From assembly GCA_030267965.1 (NCBI GenBank), contig BRYA01000134.1, positions 2,067 through 54,546 on the forward strand: a stretch of DNA of 52,480 nucleotides, read 5' to 3'. A model generated the notes under the pieces. The model searched no databases. It had not been told where the DNA came from and worked only from the letters and a program-made list of their open reading frames with translations. Shown in pieces: positions 10,680 through 21,329 of this stretch. Numbering within the stretch: the stretch's first letter is position 1; every line of letters starts with the position of its first letter. Origin of the DNA: Triparma columacea (Eukaryota > Sar > Bolidophyceae > Parmales > Triparmaceae). Both the position numbers and the translations under genes were made by a program.

Positions 10680-12759
10680 ATGGCAGAGTCCGCCACTCCT
10701 ATACATCCTATCAGCATCAAACTTCTCCTCGGTACGAACGCATGTGGCCTCGTCATCGGGAAAGGAGGAAGCACAATCTCGCGACTCCAGTCGGAGAACA
10801 ATTGCCGAATGAAGCTCTCACAGTCATATCACTTCTTCCCGGGAACTTCTTCCCGAGTCTGCTTGATAACTGGAAGCCCAAACTCTCTCCTCTCCATCCT
10901 CACCTACATCCTCCACCAGCCCCCCCCCCCCCACTCCGTCCAGCTTGTCCTCCCCTCCTCCGCAATGGGTTTTATAATCGGTAGGCAAGGCCGTGCATTA
11001 GAAGAGCTTAGAAGCACCTGCCAAGTTGCCGTCCGAATATCCGACAAGGCCTCCATGGTATCCGAGGAGCGCGTCGTCTGGCTGGAGGGTCCGACCGCGA
11101 GCTTGAGGCTGGCGTGCCAGAAGATCGTGGAGAAGATGAAGGAGAANNNNNNNNNNNNNNNNNNNNNNNNNNNNNNNNNNNNNNNNNNNNNNNNNNNNNN
11201 NNNNNNNNNNNNNNNNNNNNNNNNNNNNNNNNNNNNNNNNNNNGATCCCATAACCACCCCCCCCCCCCCCAATCCCCCCCCACGGCTCGCTTCGCTCGCC
11301 GCCCATCAGTCCCTTCCACCCGGCTCCCCTCTCTCGCAACATTCCCCTCTCCTCTCCTCTTCCACACACGGTTCTCCTTCCCTCAATCCCTTCCATCCCC
11401 CCCACCCTCCTACCCCCCCCCTCCAACCCCTCTCCCCCCCCTCCCTCCACCCATCTTCCTCCCCCCCCATTTCCCAAACCTACCTCAACAACCCCTACGG
11501 CAGTCCTTCCGCCTACCAAGCCCAGCACTACACCCTACCCCCGAACGCTACCTTCTCCCCCCCCCACCACCCTCACCACCTACATGCGGCGAGATATCCC
11601 CAGCACTCCATTGTACCAGGACGAGGTAGTGGGGGTGGGGGGGGGGGTGTGGGGGGGATGATGGGACACTATCAACAGCTCCAGGGTGGGGGCTACGGTA
11701 TGCAGGGGGGGGGTCAAGGGTATGGGTATGGTCGAGGTGAGTGTAAATTGGGAGTTAAGGGGTGTTTCCGATGAAGAGGTTATGATGTTCACCCACCCAC
11801 CACCTTTCTCCCTTTTTTATCAACCCCACCACCTCAGGCGACCAGGCGAACCTTTTGAATCTTTCCTCCCTCTCCCTCCGTTCGCACTCTTCGCCTTCTT
11901 CTCCCTCCCACGGTTCAGACTTAGTACAAGGTCAGACTACATGCGTTCAAGTCGCCGTACCGGATTGTGATGTTGGGGCTATTTTCGGAAGAGGGGGTAG
12001 CATGATGAATGAAATACAGCAAATTAGCGGGGCGAGGTAAGAAGGGAGGGTTGGAGTACGATGGCTGCCAAACGACTATCCTTTTACATCATGTATTCCC
12101 TCCAAACCCTGTTAAATATCCGCGCGACTTTCTCCTCACCCCCTAATTCCCATACCCCGTCCACCATCCCTCCCTCCACGATTAGGATAAACGTATCCCA
12201 GCGGGGAGACTACATCCCCGGTTCCGAGAACCGCGTCGTAACCATAATAGGGACAGTCGAGGCTTGTCAGACTTGCTCTTGGATGGTACAGCAACGGGTT
12301 CATCAGTCGCAGGGGGAGAGGCAGCGGAAAAAACGGGGAGGGGGGAGGAGAGGAAGGGGCGGGAGCTATAACGGAGGGGGGGGAGGAAGGGAAGGGGGAG
12401 GAGGGGAGGAGGAGGAAGGGGGGGGGAGGGGAATAATGCAAGGGTATCAGAAGCAGCAGCCGCAGGAGCTTGAACAAAAACAACAAAAACATGACGCGAC
12501 GCCAGAAAATGCGAGCCAGCAGCATGAGGAAGTGGGGGAGGACGACGACGAAGAAGAGGGGGAAGAAGAGGAAGAGGAGGAAGAGGAGGACGATGAGGAG
12601 GAGGACAATGAGGAGGAGGAGCGGGAGGAGGAAGAGGAGGGGGGGGAGGAGGGGGAGGAGGAAGAGGAGGAGGGGGGAGGGGTGGAGGAGGAGGAGGGGG
12701 AGGAGGAGAAAGAGGAGATAGAAGGAGGAGAAGTGATGGGCGGAGGCGTTGGAGCTTGA
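10680..12759 (+). CDS. Triple KH-domain RNA-binding protein, left copy (PCBP/NOVA/hnRNP K-like)
   Basis: Exon 1 runs from 10680 into an assembly gap. Later exons are 11310-11736, 11838-12036 and 12186-12759, with consistent phases (1, then 2). Three KH domains are visible by their GxxG loops: GLVIGKGGSTI near residue 21, GFIIGRQGRALEEL near residue 98, and GAIFGRGGSMMNEI, the last split by an intron. Between KH2 and KH3 lies a Pro-, Ser- and Gly-rich linker with GGGYGMQGGGQGYGYGR. The C-terminus is almost entirely Glu/Asp and Gly. In the family, KH domains bind short single-stranded, often C-rich, RNA or DNA, in splicing, stability or translation. The neighbour at 9703-10283 shares the promoter region. 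Compared with the right copy, an intron in the acidic tail is absent. The gap prevents a full protein model. Confidence 0.8.
11147..11243. other. Assembly gap (97 N) inside the KH gene
   Basis: The gap falls right after KH2. In the right arm the equivalent interval is about 50250-50436 (187 bases) and holds the end of exon 1, an intron donor and part of an intron, so the gap size given here is probably too small. Confidence 0.95.
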
Positions 12760-13584
12760 GAGAATGCCTGCTGTGAATATGTGAACAATCTACTATCTTG
12801 AAATTCAAATAAATTAGCCTTCTTACCTTAGCGGTATCTACGACACGCAAATCGAAAATCGGCAAAATCAAATTGTCTATTTTATCCCTACAAAATATAT
12901 ATTGTCATTAATAATCAATATTGTAAACATTTTTAGTATCTGTGATAATATGAAACTTGTTTTGATATCTCAAGAATATAATTTTAGTAATGTCTCAAAT
13001 GTAACTTGATATATGCAATTATCTCAAATATATTGCAATTTGAATGTTTTGGTACATTTGTATTACCTGAATAAATATTTGAAATTTCTCAGATGTAAAT
13101 TATTTTTACAATATAGTTTTTGTAAATTGTAAAATCACTTGAGCAGTTTTGATACTTTTTTAAAGATGTTAAGTTATTAAAATAGAATTTGAAAGTCTTT
13201 TGAAACATGTTGCGAGCAAAACTGATCAAAAACCCACTGAACACCCACTTATGAGTGCCATTTCGCGGCACACAGGTACTCACAGTTACAGTTGGACTGC
13301 AGTCCTTACGAAGTGAGTTTCTTCATTGTCTAGTGTAATCAAATGACGCTTCCTTTAGTTGTTTCCTCTTGCAAAACTCCATTCCCACGAGGACAATGCT
13401 GGAATGAACCCTTTTCTTTACGTTTCTGGTCATCTGTGCCCCTCTTTCGCACCTTGGTATTGCATTGTGTTCTATTCGCACCCTTTGCATCTTCAATATT
13501 TACCCAATCAATATTCTCACTCCTCCAATCACCCCTTTGCTTTTTCATCGCAGCCCCCAACTTACTGGTCGCCGAGAAACGATC
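12760..13584. other. AT-rich intergenic spacer
   Basis: No gene seen. Positions 12880-13200 are strongly AT-rich with repeated ATTTGAAAT-like words. The last ~250 bases precede the FAIM-like gene and probably hold its promoter; no clear motif was found. Confidence 0.6.
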
Positions 13585-14740
13585 ATGACTGTCACCTTAC
13601 GTCACAATGTATTATCTGGCTCCCGCCAAGTGCTCATCGACGGCTCTCTACTCCCTGGCAGCAAGGTGAGGTGGGGGAGGGGGGGGAGCTGAAGAGCCCT
13701 TCTACTGCAACAGGGAGTGCGTCAATATTTCTGACCATTCGTGTTTTGTTTGACCCAATTCTCTCCATTCTCCAACCCTTTCGCATTCCTCCATCCCGTA
13801 ACCTCAGGGCACGACAGGCTTCTTCCGCTTGACTCCTCAGTCAGATGGGAGTAGGGTTGGCGACGAGCTGCTGTTTCAGGTCCCTCGTTCTGATGTTGCG
13901 AGCGGGAACGTGGACTTGAGGATCTTGGTGAAGCCGAATATTTTATCCAGTGCTCTTTACGAGTACAAGTGTTTTGTTGACGGGGTGGAGTTGAAGGAAC
14001 TCGCCCAGGCGCCTCCTGCCTCTGCTTCCCCGTCGCCCAACTTCAAGATAAATGTCCACGAGTATAGGGTCGAGGTGAGGATAAGAGCGAATATATGGAG
14101 GTACTGTGTGATTTTTGTGGGGGGCGAGAATACTTACTTCACTAGTCTTCCAAATCTGACACCTTTCGGCCATCGTTTCGCTCTTCCGGTGTTCTTTCGC
14201 TCATCCTGCGTCTCAGAAGGATGCTTCGGGGAAAGGTGAGTTAGTTGCGTGCCCGCCTGCCTTGATTTTGTCTCGATTCCCTCCCTCCCTCCCTTCCTCC
14301 CTCCCTCCCTCCCTCCCTCCCTCCCTACCTCCCTACCTCACCCCACCTCCTCCTTTCCCTCCTCCCAACCCCCTCAAACCCCCCCGCAGCTTGCAAGACT
14401 CGATTTCGTTTGGAGGCTACTTTGAATGGATCCACATCGCCCTCTGTTTGGGCGTCCTTCTCGGAGATTAGCAATGTTGTGAACATCTGCAAGTCTAGTT
14501 ACAAGCACTCGCATCTATCTTCGTCCTTCCCAACTTTCCCTTCTCGCTGTTATGATTTGAGGGTGGACCAGTTTGGCGAGAGTGTGAGTCGAGTGTATGC
14601 GAAAGCTTCTCTTCATCTTGGCAATTTAACCCTAACAGACCCCACTCCACCTCCCCTCTCCCGCTCATTAGTTTCTCAACGAGCGAAAGGCCAACCTGGA
14701 GGTGAGCATTGGCAAGAAGACAAATATCATAGCAATTTAA
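13585..14740 (+). CDS. FAIM1-like protein
   Basis: Five exons: 13585-13665, 13808-14074, 14217-14235 (19 nt), 14400-region exon spanning 14390-14583, and 14672-14740. Phases fit throughout and give about 209 residues. The N-terminus TLRHNVLSGSRQVLIDG resembles the HxxxSGKRxVxVDG opening of Fas apoptotic inhibitory molecule 1, and ALYEYKCFVDGVELKEL resembles its second strand pair. FAIM1 is a small soluble beta-sandwich protein linked in animals to survival signalling and protein-aggregate clearance. Outside animals its role is unclear. The middle and C-terminal part is less similar, so a fast-evolving member or a different beta-rich fold are both possible. The intron at 14236-14389 holds a CCCT microsatellite. 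Confidence 0.55.
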
Positions 14741-15322
14741 AACGCTAAAAAAGCAGCCCTCCCTTCGATCATCGCTTTGCGCCTCTCTCGCTCGTCTCAT
14801 CTTCCCTCGTTCGCCCCTCTCTCGTCCCCTCTCGTGCCCCCCACAGTCATTCTTTCGAAACTTTGTTGGCTTTCCTCGCATTTCCGAGCGCGCAGAGCTC
14901 TTGCGCTTTTTCCAACTTCCTGTTGGAGCCCCCGCGTCGCTCTGAGGTGAGAATTGGAGGGAGAATAGAAGCAGTATAATCAAGAATCGCGAAGACAACT
15001 TTCTACAAGGTGCCCACGTTCGTCTACTTACGCAACATTCTCCTCGGCTCCGCTCGCTGCAGGCGTCCTCACAAATAATGTTGTAGTCATTGTATTTTCA
15101 TCTTGCACCTCTTGGGCTATTTGTTTACATTTTTTCAAGTGCAAGCAATATACTACACAGAATATAATGTATAATGCTCATCCCCCCCCCTCCCTCTTGT
15201 CTTGATTTTCATTATTTTCTCTACTTCCTCTATTTTATCGCCCAACTATCAATCGGGCCCACCACATTCGTGGAGCTAAATATAATTGAGACCTTATTAT
15301 GCATGTCCCCCCCCCCCCCCCT
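14741..15322. other. Convergent intergenic region
   Basis: This lies between the 3' ends of the FAIM-like and MAP kinase genes. It is T- and C-rich, with C-runs at 15182-15190 and 15306-15321. No gene or RNA was recognised. Confidence 0.6.
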
Positions 15323-17848
15323 TCATCTATTGTTGTAAATCCAACTCGTGACCTCGTCGATCTGATCCACGCTGAGATGTAGCTCTGCAGCCATCTCTTC
15401 CTTTTCTTCCTCCTCAATGAAATCTGCACCCCCATACTTTCTAGCGGCACGTCCTATCGTGTCGATGATAGCCTGGACGTCTTCGTCTGGAACCTCTGCC
15501 ATCCAAGCTGGCTTCCCCTTCGTATTCTTCGCCCCAGCAACGAAGCCCCCGTCCAAGGTTTCCTTTTCCTCTGGCGCCGCGGGGATTATCTCGAAGCCCC
15601 CCCCGCCCTCCAGGTCCTCAAGGTTGTTGTACTCGTTGTAGATTCGGATTTCTTCGATGACCTCCGCCCTGAGGGTTTCCGCGTCGCAGCCCCCCTCCTC
15701 GAACGCAAATTCTTCTGCTGGTATGGAAATGCCACAAGGCTCATCCTCTTCGCAGTGCAGGTTAGCAAAGTAAGGATGTCGAAGAAGTTCTTCAATGTCG
15801 GGACGCTCGTCCGGGTCAAAACAAAGTATCTGCTTGAGCATGTCCACGGCGAGTGGGTCCGGATTACACCCGACGAAATAGTCCGCCAGCTTGCCCTCGC
15901 TTTTGGGATCCTTTGCCTGCGCTGCGTAGTCTAGGAGGAAGTTCTGCATCCTCGGTTTCTTAACCCTTGACATGGTTTCCTCAGAGGGCATGCCGATCAG
16001 GTCACAAATGATCTGAAGTTGACTTTCATTGTTCGACCCCGCAAGGAGGGGTTTGCGTAATATGAGTTCTGCGAGGATGCATCCGATGCTGAGTGTAGAG
16101 GGGGCGGGGGAGGAGATAACCAGGCGTTAGTTGGCGACACCGCATAGTTCGACAAACAAGAACTTCAACCGACCCCGATGCCCCCCCACCCCTCCTTCGC
16201 CCTTCCTCACCTCCATATATCCACAGCCTTTGTGTAGTCCCCCCACCCCACGATGATTTCAGGCGCTCTGTACCACCTAGTAGCGACGTAGTCAGTCATT
16301 ACGCTCGTCTTCCAGCTCATTTCTGGATAGTCGATCCTTGCTAGTCCGAAATCACAAATCTTGACGTCGCAGTTACTGTTGACTAAGAGATTTCTCGGCT
16401 TGAGGTCCCTATGGACGACATTGCTAGTGTGCAAGTACTTCATCCCTCTGCAAATTTGGTAGACGAAGAATTGTTGGTGGGCATTGGATAAGTGCTGGGG
16501 GGACTTGATTACAGAGGAGAGATCCGTCTCCATGAGATCCGAGATGATGTAAAGGTCAGAGAACGAGTGCGAGTCGGGCGGTCGCATGATACGTCTGAGT
16601 GCGATGAGGTTCTCGTGTTGGAGAAGCCTGAGGAGTCGAATCTGAGGGGTGGGGGGTTTGGGGGGGTTGGGGGTGGGGTGAGGGGGCAAAGCAAGGATGA
16701 TGCTAGCTTTCGTGACGATCTAAGCAACAGCCGAGGTTTCACGAAATACCGACAACCGTTATCTCGACGAAACAGCATGCTACCCTTACTTACCTCTCTC
16801 AACGTCCTCTTGGTGAGTGTAACATGCTCGAAGATCTCACTGATTTTCTTGATAGCAACGTTCTTGTTTGTGGCGACTGTATCGAGATCTTTGGCTGCAC
16901 ACACCACGCCGTAGGCACCCCTTCCAATCACATCCACGATCTTGTAACGCGACTCAACGTCAAAACGCGAGCCCAATACCTGGTAGGCTGTGAACTTTCT
17001 CACTTCTCCTGCTTCATCAGTCTGCTCTCTGCTCCTCGTGCGCTGTAAAGGGGGCGAAGAGGTGAGAATAGCGCGCGGGGGGGGGGGGCGGAGGAGGGAA
17101 GTGGAGGGAGGGAAGTTGCGGAGGCTGACAAAATCATAAGACCAACCACAAAGACACTCGCATATGTATTCCCCTGTCACTCTTCCTTCCCTCTGTTGCC
17201 CCACCCCCACCCCATCCCATCTATCGCATCTAGATCCCCGATCCCGACTCATCGCCACCCAATAAACCCGCACTTACCTCTATCAAATTGCTGTTCATGG
17301 CCTCCCCCATGTCACCACCTTCCTTCGCATCTCTGGAATCACTGTCATAATATGGGCTGTTGGGGGGTTTGTTAGTGATTTCGAAGGATGAAGCGCATGC
17401 GATACGATAACTCTACCCCAAAATATAATCAAAGGGCCGCTTGATCCCATTTCCACCATAATTCCTTCCCTATTCGCCACTCCTTTCGTTGAAATACATA
17501 CCTTTGAGACTTCTGCTCGTCACCTGTGGGATAAGATGGTAAGAATTGGAAAAAAGATAGCGAAACATCCGACATCATAAGCAGCAGAATGCCCGATGAT
17601 CAAAGTAAAGCCTAAAATCACCACAAGAAGTTGGTTCGGATGTTTCATTTTTCTTTCCACTTACCTCCATCCGGTTCGTTTTGAGGCACACTCGTAGTAC
17701 CATAGTCGGAGCTCTGCCAATCTCCACCATTTTCTGGGACGCGATAAACAGCGGAGCACACAGGTGAGGCTAAAATCTACAAAGAACTAAAAGCAACATG
17801 GACGGGAGCCAAGAGGTCACGACCCATTTACTCACCTTTTGCCTCCAT
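15323..17848 (-). CDS. MAP kinase with TDY activation loop
   Basis: Seven exons: 17848-17836, 17733-17665, 17523-17502, 17332-17278, 17042-16794, 16641-16211, 16088-15323. Phases agree at every junction, giving 534 residues. The kinase has a Gly-rich loop GRGAYGVV, VAIKKI with the ATP-binding Lys, HRDLKPRN catalytic loop, DFG, and TDYVATRWYRAPE in the activation segment. This is a MAPK signature with TDY in place of TEY, as seen in some plant and protist MAPKs. It phosphorylates Ser/Thr-Pro sites after dual phosphorylation by a MAPK kinase. The N-terminal ~60 residues come from four small exons and look disordered. A ~150-residue acidic C-terminal extension ends in VTSWIYNNR. The start is the only Met of the first small exon; downstream Met codons in MGEAMNSN are alternatives. 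Confidence 0.88.
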
Positions 17849-18448
17849 CGGAATCAAGACCGACGATAAACCTGAATGACAGTCTAACCTAGGATGTGAG
17901 GCAAAGAGAAAAGCGATCCCGTCTCTTGGCCACTTTTGAATTCCCACTAACTTAAAATGGCTTTGCCTATTTGTCTGAAATTTATTTTTGTAGCTCGGGC
18001 CGAAGCTGGGCACGTGGGCAAACGTCATGGTTGTCACCCCAACTGCAACAAATGTCAAATTCTGCAACGACGCGAATTTCTTCTCTTAGTCTGCTGCTTA
18101 TATTTGCCGCAACGCGAGCTTAGCATAACGGTGGTCCTTAAATATACAAAAAGAAATGTAAGCAATAAGAGATGCAGCGATTGATGTAGCTTCAATTCTA
18201 AATTAAGAGTGGTGGTACGGGGACAAGAAACCAGCGAGAAAGCAGGTGCTGAGATTTAGCACGACGGAACCTCCAAACTTATCAAATTATAGTGAAAAGG
18301 AGGGGGGAAAAAGGTGAAAAAAGACGAGTAGAAAAATAAAATGATTCCTAAGCAAAAACCACACACTTAAACAACACCAAACAGTCCCCAGAGACCGTTC
18401 AAAAACGGCACGAAGACCTTGTTCCACCCTCCCCCCCCTTCCTAACAC
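17849..18448. other. Intergenic region between MAPK and MTHFR
   Basis: Upstream of the MAPK gene and downstream of MTHFR, which lie head to tail on the minus strand. Moderately AT-rich; no gene recognised. Confidence 0.6.
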
Positions 18449-20766
18449 TTAGACTTTCTTGAACGTTCCTGCTTGGAGGACTGCTGTCGGTTCTTGTCCG
18501 AACGCTAGTTTCCAGCTGCGTGTGTGAGGGGGGACGGGATGTAGGGACGTGAGGGTGAGGGATAGGTGCGAAATGTTAGGTTCGGGATACAGTTACCATC
18601 ATATGATACTGTGTAATAGGAGGAGCGAAAAAAGCGAGTTATGAGGAGTGCGTTTTCCTCACCTCTTCATGGTGATTACAGCTGCACCGTTTGGCCTGTC
18701 AATGAGCCGTGTGTGTGGCGAGGTGTGGTTTGAGAAAACGAATGTATCAGCACGTGCTGTTGATCACCGTTACTATAAGATTTTGCATCAAGGTCCCCGT
18801 TAATCTCCCGCTCCTCCGCTTACCTGATCTCCTTAACGATACCCTTCCCGAACATGCTGATAACTTCGTCCCCCTCTCTTGCCCACTTGCTCCCAACCGC
18901 CTTCATCATAATCTCATCCTTATCAACACCCTCGATGCTCCTACTGAGTTCCGTCGTCCATCCGAGCCCGTCGAGTATCCCGTAAACTACCTTCTCAAGG
19001 TTGAGTGTGTAGAAATGAACGCATGGGACACCGAGGTTGACCAACTTCATGCACATTTCCGTACCGAACTTAACACCGTACTCCTTAAGAGCCTTGTCGT
19101 CGTGTTTGATTTTCTGATAAGAAGAAGGTCGGTCGGTAAGAAGGTGGATAGTTCTCGGTAGTCGACGAAAACGCTTTCAAAGAGCTCTCTCACCTCCATG
19201 TCGCTAACGACCTTCTTCGGGACTCTGGTTTTACAGAACCCAGTCATCCTAAAGAATCCTTCGTAGTTATTAATGCACATAATACCAGGTACTATTGGTA
19301 CTGAAATACCACACTCACGACAATCGGAAACAAACATACTGAACACATCAGAATCAAAGAACATCTGAGTAATAACAAAGTCCGCGCCAGCGTCTACCTT
19401 GGATTTTAGGTAGGACATCTCAGCAGCGTAGTCGGAGTCGTAGCATACGCAGGTCTTGGACTTGGAGGTTGTGGGATCCGTTGAGGTGGAGCAGCGGAGC
19501 TTCTCAGACGCAGTTAGCTGTGAAAGGGAAGGGGCGGAGTGAAAGCGAGGCAAGTTTATTAGCAAGTTTATTAGCAAGGGACACGTCAATATACGACGAT
19601 CCGTCGTTCATTGTGTTCTCACGAAACGTGGTCATCTCAAATTCAAAATCTTACCTTCATCTCGTCACCCTCCTCAAGTACGGTTATGGAGTTAGGGTGA
19701 CCCTCTGGGTAACCGGCAACGCTGATACCAAACTACGGGTGTTTTAAACAGGGAAGTTAGACTTAGGCGAACAAGGAGGAGCACGGAGCGAACGATAATG
19801 TGTGCATCATCTTCTTCTCTGCAAACGTTGAAAACCCCAAGAGACCGGTCCACCGAACCCCAAGGGTTAACTTACCTCATCCCCGTATTCCCTCTTAATA
19901 AAGTCAACTAAATCTCTCGCACACTCGAACCCTCCTTCCTTCTTTTTCCATTCCCCTTCTCCTTCAGGTGCGTCACCACGGAGTGCAACGATGTTCGTAA
20001 TACCATACTTCCTTGCATCTGCGAGAGCCTAAGGGAGGAGGGAGGGGGGGTGTACATGACAAATGAGTGTTAGCGACGTATACGATGGATTTAATTAAGA
20101 CAGAACGAGCTACATTGTAAGGGTGGAACTGTTGAAGCCACGGGGGTTACAATCCATGAAGATACAGGGGTTGCGAACCTTCAGGGATTCTAAGAGATGC
20201 TCACCTGTTCGATTAACTCGGGGTCCATGTTCGTGCATGTTAAATGCATGTTAGCGACGCATCCTTGTTCCTTAATGAACCTCACGAGGTCCATGGTTAA
20301 GGAACTAGTGGAACCACCGGCACCCCAGGTTACATCCATGAATACAGGTAAGCAGTTTGACTTCATCCTGACGATTCGCTGACGAAGGTTTGAGACGCCT
20401 TCTGCAGTACGAGGTGGGAAGAACTCAAGGGACTGGGGTGGGTTAATTTTGGATCATGATTAGGGTGGGGTGAGGGGCGTGTGCGAGTGGTGGATTTGAG
20501 AGTTGGGATTAAATTGAGGAATAGAAGACGATTAGAGGTCTAAAAAGTAGATAGTTGACTCTTTATATATACCATACAACCACGAAACAGATAGTTGTAT
20601 AAAAGAAGCGCTCAAAGAACTCAAAAAGTCCAACACATGACAAGTATGTCGAGGGACGAGGGAGTGTAAAAAAGACAGTGGGCACGCTTTGTCTTACCGT
20701 GAATGCGGTGGGATGCTTCTTCATTAGATCTATTATCTTTTCATCCTTTGTTACCGTGGCGCTCAT
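18449..20766 (-). CDS. MTHFR: Methylenetetrahydrofolate reductase, catalytic domain only
   Basis: Eight exons: 20766-20698, 20432-20205, 20028-19876, 19732-19655, 19517-19194, 19113-18824, 18695-18663, 18515-18449. Phases agree throughout, giving 413 residues. The enzyme reduces 5,10-methylene-THF to 5-methyl-THF with an FAD cofactor, feeding methionine synthesis. Visible family landmarks are SLEFFPPRT at the start of the barrel (catalytic Glu), [47 protein letters not shown] and HFYTLNLE. Typical animal, fungal and plant enzymes run near 600 residues because a C-terminal regulatory half follows. Here the gene stops about 100 residues after HFYTLN, with TFKKV at the end. The last three exons are short and keep phase, so the ending looks real. 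Confidence 0.9.
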
Positions 20767-21329
20767 GTTTGGTAAACTTTAAATCCAGGGGAAGATCTGG
20801 GAAATTCATTACTCCGTGGCGATCAATTCCTAACCCAAAGTAAAAGTCAAGGTATTCTTAAAAACGTCTTAAAATCGACTTAAAAACGTCCTAGATATGC
20901 TCCTCCCTTCCACGAACTCGATCCTCTCTACCGTCTTAATATTCCCCCTCGTATATCCTTCCTCCGTTCCTTAATCAGCCTCAATATTTGGCTCTGAAAA
21001 CCCATCCTAGGAATCCTGGAACCCAATCCTTCCATCCACCACCACTGCTCTTTTTGTGGTCAATTTTAGTAGTCTCTAAAATCCTCTCAAATCCTTTAAA
21101 AATACACCATCTTATCAACATACATAAACAACATACACAACAAACACTAAGTAACATCCCACAACACAATAACACTACAATCAAGCACAAACATCCAACA
21201 TCGAGGGGAGGGTTAAAACAACCCCTAAAAACCTCTCTAAAACACATCAACAACTACCACATTCATCAAATCGATAACCACACGCCACCACTCAAACAAC
21301 CCCCCCCTGTCTCCCCCCACCTACACCCC
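20767..21329. promoter_or_regulatory. Divergent intergenic region, MTHFR and EIF1AD
   Basis: This 560-bp stretch separates two divergent start codons and should contain both promoters. It is A/C-rich toward EIF1AD. An open frame continues upstream of the EIF1AD Met, but that segment is low-complexity and I treat it as leader. No core motif was identified. Confidence 0.5.

Larger units (their letters stand above)
9716..12757 (+). repeat. Left arm of a large inverted duplication
   Basis: This stretch is present again in reverse orientation at 48479-51865. It carries the same two divergent genes, the same intergenic promoter with a CT repeat, and largely matching introns. Outer homology ends abruptly at TTCTTCGC in both arms. 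Inner homology ends just after the acidic tail of the KH gene. The arms are separated by about 35.7 kb of unrelated genes. Confidence 0.88.
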
